Shown here: positions 46,601 to 56,100 of the stretch, one piece after another | Layout of the letters: each line of letters begins with the position of its first letter | Numbering within the stretch: the first letter of the stretch is position 1 | DNA from: Citrus sinensis | Taxonomy: Eukaryota > Streptophyta > Magnoliopsida > Sapindales > Rutaceae | Reading direction: 5' to 3' | Assembly (NCBI RefSeq): GCF_022201045.2 | Contig: NC_068558.1 | Location: forward strand, 34,553,501-34,617,500 | DNA length: 64,000 nt | Translations under genes and position numbers: made by a program | The notes under the pieces: model-generated | What the model was told of the DNA's origin: nothing | The model's database searches: none | The model's input: only the letters and a program-made list of their open reading frames with translations

Positions 46601-48470
46601 TTCTCTTGACACCCTCAGTTATTAATTTTACCTAATTATGGTTTTTATGATTTTGGTTGTTTTGTTCATAAAAATGCTTTTACTGAAGGATGTTCTGGTA
46701 ATAATAAAATTTATTAAAAAAACATGGGTGTGCTGGTATGGTTGGAAAAATATGAGTGCATAACTCCAAACAAATAAAAGATATATATATATATAAAATG
46801 GAGGATTCTTACCTTATTATGCTTTAGTACGCGGCGGATTTCCTTAGGATCCCACAACCTGCTGCGTTTGCCTGGCTCTTTCTCAGATTCTTGGCGAACA
46901 ATCTGTCGCCCCATTTCTTGCAATATATCATGCATCTGCAAGAAATCGCCTGATATTGATATGAGTGACTTATCAATAAGGACATCCAGTCCATCAGACT
47001 CAGAATCATCAAGAATCCTTGCCACAAAATCTTTATTCTCTCCCTCAAAGAAACACGCAATATCTAGAAATATACTCTTCTCCCCAGGCGTTAATTCATC
47101 AAAACTAATCTTTAATTTATCATAAATATCATGAATTTTCGAGTTCCGATTTAAGTTGTCCAGAACATTTTCCCAATGGCTTTTACTCTTGAGGGAGGAA
47201 CCCAACACTTTAAGAACTAATGGATTGCCATCAGCATACTTTACAACCTTCCATGAGTCACGTTTGAAATCTTTACGACAATGCTTTTCTTTAAAAGCGA
47301 ATTTACAAAATAGCTCGAAAGCCTCTTCAAATTCCAATCCTTTAACCCTATATATTTTCTCCTCCACTCCAAATTCTTCGAGGACTCGTTTATCCCTAGT
47401 GGTTACAACAATTCTACTTCCTGGACCATATTGATGAAGCCCTCCAATCAAACCCTCTAATTGTCCAACTTTATTCACATCATCAAGTACAATTAACACC
47501 TTCATGCGTTGGACCCTCCCTTTAGTAAATACTGGAATATTGGGACCAGCTACTTCAAGTTTTTCACTTAATATTGTCGAAAGCATTTCCTTTTGTAGGT
47601 CTTCTAGGCCACCCTCTGTTTCTGATTTTCTCCTAACATTTTTTGCAAAGTATTTACCATCAAACTCACCAGAGAATTGATCGAAAATAGCTTCAGCAAG
47701 GGTGGTTTTGCCTATACCACCCATGCCCCAAATTCCAACAATTTGGACAGTATCCCACAAATCCATGCAGAGAAATGGTTTAATCTGCTCAATTCGTGAA
47801 TTTAATCCAACAAGGCCATTGGATGAGTCCGTTGAGACTGTTATTTTTTCCAACTTCTTCAAAACATCTTCGACAATTTTGTTTACAAGTTGCGCATCAT
47901 GCCTAATATGAAGGTGCAAAGATGCAAAAACATTGAGTCAAATCGGGCCAAGACAGAAACAGAGATAAGATGAATTAGGAAAGAGAGTTACCTGAATTTC
48001 GTGGATTCGTGGCCGGCTAGATGGGATGTTTCTGTCAGTGCATCCCTCCACTTCTGAACCATTTCTGGCTTCTCTTTGAACTGTTGTTCGAGCTTATCAA
48101 AACCGTGCCCAAAAATTCCGGTTTGATGCCGCACATCGGACGGGCTTACTCCATAGAAGACTGGAATAATAATTTGGCCGTTTGTGTTCTTGCATTCAAG
48201 AATCTTGACAAGTTCATTCAGGCACCATTTTGAAGAAGCGTAGTCCTTTGAGAAAATGACCACCGAAATTTTTGAACCTTGGATTGCGTTCAAAAGGGCA
48301 GGTGAAATCTCATCTCCTCGCCTAAGCTCTTCATCATCAATAAATGTTTTCATGTTCTTTCTTTCATACAAATTATCATAGAGATGGCAAGTAAAGCTCT
48401 TACGAGTGTCCTCCCCTCTAAAATTGAGGAAAACTTCATAATTGTCAGAAGAAGAAGAGGAAGCAGCCAT
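43601..48470 (-). CDS. TIR-NB-ARC-LRR (TNL) disease-resistance protein, apparently intact
   Basis: Four exons on the minus strand: 48470-47992 (TIR), 47902-46813 (NB-ARC), 45865-44300 (LRR), 44203-43601 (C-JID), joining in phase to about 1245 residues. I chose the ATG at 48470 (MAASSSSSDNYEVFLNFRGE) over one 15 codons upstream because TNLs usually start this way. The TIR keeps the NADase Glu (SKWCLNELVKIL). NB-ARC has the P-loop GMGGIGKTT (about residues 219-227), kinase-2 VLIVLDDVN, GSRIVVTTRDK, FLDIACFFEG, GNPLVLKVLG and MHD (LQMHDILQEMG). About 15 LRRs follow (LRYLHWDTYPLRTLPSNF ... LPEIPSCL). The C-terminal jelly-roll/Ig-like C-JID is marked by VLPGSEIPDWFSFQSSGSSI. In related TNLs the LRR/C-JID binds a pathogen effector, and oligomerised TIRs make NAD-derived signals for EDS1. 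The ligand is unknown. No stop or frameshift was found. Confidence 0.9.
44592..44717 (-). repeat. Tandem 63-bp LRR unit inside the TNL gene
   Basis: Units 44592-44654 and 44655-44717 are alike at most positions. They encode CKMLQSLPELPLCLESLDLT-like and CKMLRSLPELPLCLQSLNAR-like 21-residue repeats, exactly one LRR. The period keeps the frame. Confidence 0.85.
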
Positions 48471-48689
48471 GAAGGAAATTTTAGAAATTTGGTGTCCTGG
48501 AGCTTTCGTATGCATGATTTGTCAAGTCAAGAAACATAATCATGATAATGGGGCAGACCAGGAAGGAAAGAAAATTTGATCCAACCAATAAAGGAAGGAA
48601 AAGCAAAGAAAGAGAATTTCTTTGCTGTCTTTCTTTGCTGGAGCTAGCTAGAACAAGAGAACCAAAAAAAAAAAGTGATCAATGTGTAT

Positions 48690-49465
48690 GGGTCCTTGAA
48701 AGGAAAAGCAAAATCGCTTGGTGGCCAGCAAACTTAAGACCGAATACGTTTTTACACAATATGTCAAGCACATAATGACAAAAGCCATTTCATTTCCCTT
48801 TCACACGTCATTAACTTTTGTAACACGGTGTGTGCATCGTCAAGTGAGGCAAAAGGGTTTCGATTACAGTGGGAAAACATGAACAAGAATGCATAATGAA
48901 TAATTCCTTCGATAAAGCGAAAATTAAACACAGAATAATCCTAAAATTTAAACTCTAATATCTTATAATGCATTGATTAAGTGTTCCCAATTGAAGCTTT
49001 CATAAGTATTTTTATTGTTTTGGATAAACAAATTGCACTAGGATAAAAATTTGGCAAATTCAGAGGATAATGGAAAATAGCTATGTTTCAATAGGTCAAA
49101 GATTAGAGAACAAACAAGAATTAGTTATTGATATACAAAAGAGAAACACTCCAAAATTTCAAGCAAAAATAGTTTCATATACCATTTCGATTTTGGAATG
49201 GGTGAGGTTTTGAACTTCAACAGTTTCCTCTAAAATCAAAAGGCAGCAATTAAACTAGAAAGAGCAAAGAAGACTTATTGGTAACTTATTGAAGGTAAAC
49301 ATTATGGAACTTTCAATGTCATTACCTCACTGTTTAATTTTTATTGAGATTTGTGTAAGTATTTACCTAAATCTTACCTCTGCCTTTAAATTCATAAGTT
49401 TTGATTAGTTATGAGACCTTATTTTGGTAGATATTATAATCAAACTAAAACTTAAAATTTCAATA
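48690..49465. repeat. Left part of duplicated block (copy B)
   Basis: It matches 18985-20115 closely, without the MITE at 19672-20067. In copy B the TNL gene adjoins on the left; in copy A that neighbour is different DNA. Homology stops near 49465 and continues only at about 53200 after inserted DNA. Confidence 0.85.
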
Positions 49466-49637
49466 TCATTATTCTTTAAAAAGAAATTGAGATTTCAGAG
49501 TAATATCACATAGAAAAACTTGCCCACGGACGGTAAGCCAAAAGTCTAGTCAACCACACGCATGAAGCTAACTAGAACAAGAGAACAGAGAAACGCGTGC
49601 GGAAACGCGTGGGTCCCTAAAAGAAAAGGCGAGCACA

Positions 49638-51049
49638 TAAATAACTTTCAAAATGCCCAAGCAAATACCGATGAAAATCACTGTTTAAGAATAATTTATT
49701 ATGTGGTTGAAGCTTTCTTTTTATCAATCTTCTTTCTACCCATTAATTTTCCCACGACTTTCCGGTTTCATTTCTTGAATCTCCATGGATTAACTTTCAA
49801 TAAACCATAAAATAAACTAAGGAATCATTTTCTCGAATACAGCTATGATTTTAATAAATGGGCGGACCATCTAGAGTAGTATATATAATTCTGTTTAATT
49901 AATAAGTTGAAAAAACCATCAAGAGAAATTCTAATATTATGAGCTTGACACGAATTCTTCACTAATTCCAAAACAAGGAGCTGTTTTATAAGAACTGTGG
50001 TTGGATTATTAAGTTTTACAATTTGAATATAAATAAGAAAATAAAATCAGGCGTGTCGATGTTTTCGATACATTTCGCTGCTAATTTAATTAATTACTTT
50101 ATTTCAACTTTATTTCCTGACGGGCATTATATGGCGGGTCCAAGATGAGACCTACAATAATCAATCCTAGAATTTAGTATGGTTACCAAATAACTTGTGT
50201 TATTTTGTGTTTGGTGGAAGAGATTGAATATTTAGTTTTAACTTAACCATTCAACTAATTAGAAAATAAATAAAAATTAAATGAAATGCTTGGATATCAA
50301 TTTAAATATTAATATCGGGGATATAAATTAGTTATAATATAGTTCATTACATAAAATTGATTAAATTAATAATTACACATGAACATAGATGTATATGCTT
50401 TCCAATTTCCAAAGTGCTCAAAGCACTTTTCTCACCAAACTTTCCTCTGAATTTCCCGTAGCTGACTCCTTTGTTTGCGTTTTGTGAAATTTCTAGGAAC
50501 TTTTTTCGATTTAGAATATTGTACATTTTTCTTTTCAGCTGAGATTAATTTAACTTATATAAAATCTTATCCTTTTTTAATATTATTTAAATAAAATTTG
50601 TCTATCTTTCATTTTATCAGTCTACTTTCTACCCATTAATTAAGACTTTTCGATTTCTTTTTTTCCTGAGGTTTTCAGTGACTATCTTTCAATAAACCAT
50701 AAAAATTACTGAGTCATTTATCGAACAATTAGATAACCATATTTCAAAATATCAACTAGAAGTTGCCCTGAAATATTTAATTAATAGTTGAAGAATTGTG
50801 ATTAGTGTGGGCATCTACATAAAAATTATATTAAAACACTGCTAAAAGATAAAAATAAAATAAAATAAAATAGTACAAACATACACCCATAGGTTAAAAC
50901 AAAGAAAAAACACGAACCAATACACTAAAATGTTTTAGCTGTAGTTAGTTTTCAGTTTCATTACTTAAGTCCCACGTGCATGTCTCGTGACTGAGGTCAA
51001 AAAATGATTGTCACATTAAAGTTCAAAGTACGGAGCGGGGTAATTAAGG
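49638..51049 (-). repeat. Inverted-duplication arm 2 (partner 34233-36395)
   Basis: It reads as the reverse complement of arm 1 without its Harbinger-like insertion. It is flanked by two near-identical 28-bp words (GTC(C/T)CTAAAAGAAAAGGC(G/A)AGC...) at 49612-49639 and 51362-51389, so this block probably entered an existing copy of the 48.7-kb sequence. A MITE family X piece adjoins at 51050-51155. Confidence 0.8.
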
Positions 51050-52019
51050 AGTGGAGCTATTGGCACCCCTCCATTATTCTTACAAAACCCCACTTTAAAT
51101 CAAATTATAATTAAGGACAATTGAAAATTAAACACTTATAGATTTCTTTACAACATGTTGAGTGATAAAAAAGCACCAGTCGGGCATGTCCCCATTTCCT
51201 ACCCGGGGGCGAATCTCCTCGGCCGAATGGTATGAGTAGACTCCTGGTGATGTCTTCTATGTGGAGCACGTAACAATCGACCAGGAACTAGTACCAACCA
51301 GAAACAAGTACTGATCAGAAACGAGCATGACTAGAAACGCATACCGACCAGAGACTTGTGGGTCTCTAAAAGAAAAGGCAAGCACATAAACGAAAAAGCC
51401 ATTACATTTCTATTTTATATGTCATTCCTAATTTTTGTAACATGGTGTGGCAGCATATGCACAATTAGGGGTGGGCATAAACCCACAACTCATGGGTTTA
51501 CCCAAACTCAAACCAAATAAAATGGTTTGGGTTGGGTAAATTAAAAAAATGGGTTGAATTTGGGTTTTTATGTATGAAACCATTTTATAATGGTTTGGGT
51601 GTGGTTAACCCATGGGTTAAGAAAAAATTTCCAAAACTAAACAAACCGCTGAAAACAAAATAAACAAACCGCTGAATCTCTCTCCATCTTCTACAATCCC
51701 TAACGACAAAAGTGACGTGGTGGATCTCTCATTGTCATCGACTCCTAAAGTCCCCACTTCGATTGCTATCGTCCTAATGATTTAAGGTGAGGCTCTGCTT
51801 CAATTTTTTTTTGCTTTTATTATTGTTGTGGTGGCTCTTATTTTTAGATAATAGTGAAATTTTGACTCTTGTTTTAGCTTCATCCTGACACTTATTCCAT
51901 CCAATATTAGCTAGCAATAGCAATAAGAGCTGGGCTCCTATCGTTTTACAGTAATAAATTATTCAGTAGAAGAGAGATGAACATTGGATTAGCCACAGAT
52001 AGCTAGCCTCCCCTGCTAC

Positions 52020-52292
52020 ATGACAAATAACATAAAATATCGAGTTCTTTCACATATTGCTAAGGATGTGTTTGCAATTCCAATATCTACAGTAGCTTCA
52101 GAATCTGCATTTAGTACTGGAGGACGCATCATTGATTCATTTCGTAGTTCTTTAAGTCCAAAGATGGTGGAAGCTTTGATATGCTCACAAAATTGGTTAC
52201 TTCACACTTTTGTCCCATTACAAGATGAACCAACGATGGAGGAGCTTGAGTTTTATGAAGCCATGATGTCAGGTAACTACTGTTTATCATAA
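52020..52292 (+). pseudogene. hAT transposase C-terminal dimerisation domain
   Basis: The frame gives YRVLSHIAKDVFAIPISTVA then SESAFSTGGRIIDSFRSSLS and ALICSQNWL, the hallmark of the hAT C-terminal dimerisation region (ZBED/RICESLEEPER type). It is followed by EELEFYEAMMS and a stop. The BED finger and catalytic region are absent. The ATG is internal to the ancestral protein. Confidence 0.93.
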
Positions 52293-52386
52293 CAAGTGAA
52301 AAAAATTATATATTTGTTTATCACTAGTCTTTTTTTATTAATTTATTTTTATTTAATGTAGAGTTTGGATCAAGTGCAACAACGGA

Positions 52387-52524
52387 GGCAATGACTTTAG
52401 ATTGATGTTATTCTTACAATTTTGGTATGAATCATGTTCCTTTTTTAAATTTACTCATCTTTATAACTATTCAACATGATTCATACCAAAATTGTAAGAA
52501 TAACATCAATCTAAAGTCATTGCC
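52387..52524. repeat. Perfect 52-bp inverted repeat with 34-nt spacer inside the hAT element
   Basis: 52387-52438 and 52473-52524 are exact reverse complements. The spacer sequence (TTTTAAATTTACTCATC...) is also repeated directly after the right arm, to about 52559. A snap-back duplication during repair or transposition is likely. Confidence 0.93.
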
Positions 52525-53199
52525 TTTTAAATTTACTCATCTTTATAACTATTCAACATTATAAATTATTTATTTATTTATTTATCTTATTTAAGGATGA
52601 AGATGCCAGTGAGTGCCATTTGCTTGAGGAAAGATGAAGATGGTCCCAAAAGTATCAAAAGTATCACACGGCTGGGTGTCCTCATTTGAATGATTTAACA
52701 TTAATAGGTGGCATTTTTAAGGAGCTGCCCTCCACAAATTTTACTCAGCATTTATTTCACTTATTATTGTTAATTTTTAATATCATTTATTTCATTTATT
52801 TTAATATCAATTTAATAATTAATAACAATTAATAATTATTATAATTTTGATATAATTAAATTTTATTAAAATAAAAATTATTTTGATAATAAAATTCAAA
52901 CCAAACCCAAACCAAACCCAAATGGTTTGGTTTGGGTTGGGTTAAAAATATTTGGGTTGGATTCAAATTTTTATGGTTTGGTTTGGGTTGACTTAAAATC
53001 CAACCCAAACCAACCCATGCCCACCCTTATGCACAATCAAATGAGGCAAAAGGGATTCGACTATCGTGGCAGAACATGGACGAGGACGCGTGATGAATAA
53101 TTCCTTCGATAAAATGAAAAACAAACGCAGAGAAAATAATTTCTTATATGACAAGAAATCAAAGTAATGTGAAGGAACATGATGAAGAAATTGCAGACC

Positions 53200-53826
53200 G
53201 ATCAATTATCCCCATGGACTCCTATAAATTCAACCAAGATAACAATTCCAATCTTACCAAATTCTTGAGTTAAATTTATTCAATGCTTTTTTTTTTAGAG
53301 AAATTTTTTCCAATGCTACTTTCCCTTTTTTGGGGAAATTAGAACTGCGGCATGTATAGAAGACATTGAGGTATAAAGCAACATTAATTTCATGGGTTAT
53401 GCGTTATACGCATAATATATTTTCAGTCCAAATTCAACTATGAAAAGAGGCTTGAGAACTTAAAATTAAGCTCAAACTAAACAGACGAAGTAAATACATG
53501 ATTATGCAACATAACATTAATTCTCTCAATTTATAACTGTTTTTGCCACACGAATCTTGCACAGTTAATCCTAATTGAAGACTAAAAAAGAACAATTGGA
53601 ACAAGGTTTTGGAACAGAATGATATACAATCGATATGTTCCATTTCCAGTCGTCATAACTAATTAACTGCAGTTTCTAGACTCCTAATTATACTAGCCAT
53701 AAGAAACTGTTTAGAAAACTGGTGATCAGATTAGATTTTGAAAAGAAATAATGTTCATTTTCCCTTTGCTACCTTTTTTTTTTTTTTTTATACCAAAGAA
53801 TTCTATCATGAAAAGAATCAATTTAA
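53200..53826. repeat. Duplicated block (copy B), matches 20110-20730
   Basis: The words TCCTATAAATTCAACCAA and AGAACTGCGGCAT.TATAGAAG line up with copy A, with scattered substitutions. It holds the sequence downstream of the F-box-type gene. Confidence 0.85.
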
Positions 53827-54526
53827 TCACCTTTTCCAGCAGCACAATTTTTCTTTTATAAAATTTGACCACGGAGACAAAGAAGAATTATTCATACCTT
53901 CATCAGTAAGGAAATACTTTTCGGTATGGCTAGGGTGAGAAAAGGCTTTCCACAAACACTTGTACTTTGTATTCCTGTAAATTTTCTTTAAAGTCAATAA
54001 AAACCATAAGTTCTTTACAATAACCATCTCTTTGATCAAAAAGTGCCGTATTCCTTTAGAATTTAAAACCGGCAAAACCGAATCAGTGTCTTTGAAGAGA
54101 CATAATGGTCGTAATTCTTTAAATGAGTTCGCTATGGAAATCCTTATCCAAGATTCTTTCACGCCATGTTCTTTCGTAAACCAAAATTCATTTTGGAATA
54201 CTCTGATGAGAATGTCAAATAAAACGGCATTGAAGGAAGTTTTCAAAGGCAGAATCTGCACTTGTCAAAGGGATGATATGCACTTGTCAAAGACACGACC
54301 CGCGTCGAACGAATCAACACATTTCCTTTCGTATTCGCATATGTAATCTTTGAAAAAATGTAACTTCTGCATCTATAAATAACGCTCAGTGTATAATATT
54401 TTATTCAAGAAAAGAAAACAAGTTTTTTCATACTCCTCGTCCGAACATACAGGGACAGTCTCTCATAACTTCAGCCGAATACTTATGATGATGATCATTT
54501 GTGATTTCATCAGGCATAGGGTTGAT
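53827..54526 (-). pseudogene. F-box-associated gene remnant (copy B, gene 1), split by a solo LTR
   Basis: On the minus strand PMPDEITNDHHHKYSAEVMR is followed by a 227-bp LTR and then by FQNEFWFTKEHGVKESWIRI, LPVLNSKGIRHFLIKE and LWKAFSHPSHTEKYFLTDEG, ending at 53827. Without the LTR this would be the same open C-terminal domain as copy A, and it lacks the TAG seen at 20855. The N-terminal half and the F-box are missing. Confidence 0.75.
54204..54430. mobile_element. Solo LTR, 227 bp, TACTC target duplication
   Basis: It starts TGATGAGAATGTC and ends GTTTTTTCA; TACTC flanks both sides (54199-54203 and 54431-54435). Copy A at about 21098 has the empty site TTTTGGAATACTCCTCG. A TATA-like CTATAAATAA lies at about 54374-54383. 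Confidence 0.9.
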
Positions 54527-54529
54527 GGT

Positions 54530-54915
54530 GAAAAATTTTGTATGTGTGAAGAATTGAGCTGTGGATATAAGGGACTTAAGTGTAATCGAAAGAGAGTTAT
54601 TAGGCCATAGTGCAGATTGCATTTAGTTTATGGGTCGATATGCGAAATCTGTTATGGTCGTTACTATTGTTTCTGGAAATTTTCTAGAAACCTCAGCATA
54701 AAAGGGGCTTTTGCATAGCCTCTGGTGTGCGTGTGATTTCTCTTTCGTTTCCTCATCAAATTCTGTAATTCTTGCTTTGATAAAAAGCTTATAATCATTT
54801 CTGTAATGTGTGATCAGTGCGTAATCATTTTGAGCAATAAAAGCTTGTGGGTTTTTCCTTCAAACAGTGTCGTTTTGGTCAGTTTGTTAGTTTGATCTGT
54901 TGGTGGAATTTTCTT
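54530..54915. other. Unassigned insert replacing F-box sequence in copy B
   Basis: Neither copy A nor known exons match. Phrases such as TAAAAAGCTTATAATCATTT and a TATA/polyA-like tail suggest an LTR-derived remnant, but no TG...CA ends or TSD were found. Confidence 0.35.
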
Positions 54916-54924
54916 TGGTTATTT

Positions 54925-55660
54925 GTTCTCAAATTTCAACCGTATATAAAGTTTGAACTCTAATGGCTTATAATGTATTGATTAAGAATAATCCTAAGAG
55001 TTCCCGATTGAAATTTTTAATGACTATTTTTATTGTTTTGGATATACAAATTGCATTAAGAAAAAATATTGTCAAATTCAGAGGATAACGAGAAATAATT
55101 ATGCTTCAAAAGGCCAGAGATTAGAGAACAAAGAAGCATTCATTACTGATATACAAAAGAGAAACACTCCAAATTTGCAAGCAAACTAGTTTCATATACT
55201 ATTTGGATTTTGGAAGGGGTGAAGTTTTGAACTTCAGTTGTTCCTCTAAAATCAAAAGCAGCAATTAAGCGTTCTCAATTAGAAAGAGCAAAGAAGACTT
55301 ATTCGTACCTTACTGAAGCTAACATTATGGCACAGTTGTTCATATATAATGGCTGCTCTGTTATGCTAGCTTCTCTGTTTTTGCTTCTATTTTTGCTTAC
55401 AGTTTTGAACATAAATTCTTGCTCAAATAACCCATAATTAAATAACACTAATATGGCTCGTGAAATCCCATAATAGCTAATTACGCAACTTTCTCCTCCT
55501 CCTCAATTCTGTCTTCCCCTGCTCGTACACTAAATTCAAAATTCAATGCCCCGAAAAACAACACAAGAAATCTTTGAGTTAATTCGCGACAAGTTTATAT
55601 ATAGTAGCAATTGAAAAAGGAAAAAGAATAAAAGAGTTAATTATTATTCAGACCTTCACT
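54925..55660. repeat. Duplicated intergenic block, matches 26466-27200
   Basis: Near-identical to copy A over about 700 bp, then broken by the insert at 55674-55822. Confidence 0.85.
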
Positions 55661-55673
55661 TATTAGGAAGTTT

Positions 55674-55822
55674 ATTAAAAGTACTTTTCTTTATAGATGT
55701 TAGTGATGAAGTAATTGTGTCAAGTGAGCTTTTCACAGCATTTTCTCCTTTAATCATGGAAGAACTGAAGGACTCATTTACGCCAGCTAAAAAATCATCA
55801 AAACTGCATTTTCAGGCTTCAG
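55674..55822. other. 149-bp insert between 13-bp direct repeats
   Basis: TATTAGGAAGTTT occurs at 55661-55673 and 55823-55835 but once in copy A (27202-27214). The insert on the minus strand reads GVNESFSSSMIKGENAVKS and then SLDTITSSLTSIKK, a coding-like helix-forming piece I cannot assign. It looks like captured or filler DNA. Confidence 0.6.
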
Positions 55823-55834
55823 TATTAGGAAGTT

Positions 55835-56100
55835 TGTTATGCTATTGGGTGAGATCAAGCTCTCAGCATATACTTCCACATGATACTTTCTAACATTTTC
55901 TTGAAAGCCATCAATCATAAAATCTTCATACTTTTTTCCATCCTTTGGATCAATAAGAACAAATTTCTCATCTAAAACAGACAAAATAAAATCACTGTCC
56001 TTCATTGAACATAATGGCTGCAATGCCTGAACTGAATTGGCTAATGAAATTTGAGTCCAGGATTCTCTCAGCCCATATTCTTTCATAATCCAAAATTCTT
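55835..56100 (-). pseudogene. F-box-associated gene C-terminal remnant (copy B, gene 2)
   Basis: It reads EFWIMKEYGLRESWTQISLA, then FVLIDPKDGKKYEDFMIDGF and YHVEVYAESLISPNS, closely matching 27160-27480. Homology to copy A stops at about 56100, so the F-box half is missing. It cannot encode a working F-box protein. Confidence 0.75.

Larger units (their letters stand above)
51466..53029. mobile_element. hAT-superfamily transposon, internally deleted, perfect 8-bp TSD
   Basis: The left end is TAGGGGTGGGCATAAACCC and the right end the inverse of CCCATGCCCACCCTTA. TGCACAAT flanks both ends (51458-51465 and 53030-53037). Both subterminal parts are filled with TGGTTTGGGTT / AACCCAAACC words. Inside is only the C-terminal transposase piece (52020-52292). 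At 1564 bp it is shorter than an autonomous hAT, so it is non-autonomous. Confidence 0.93.
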
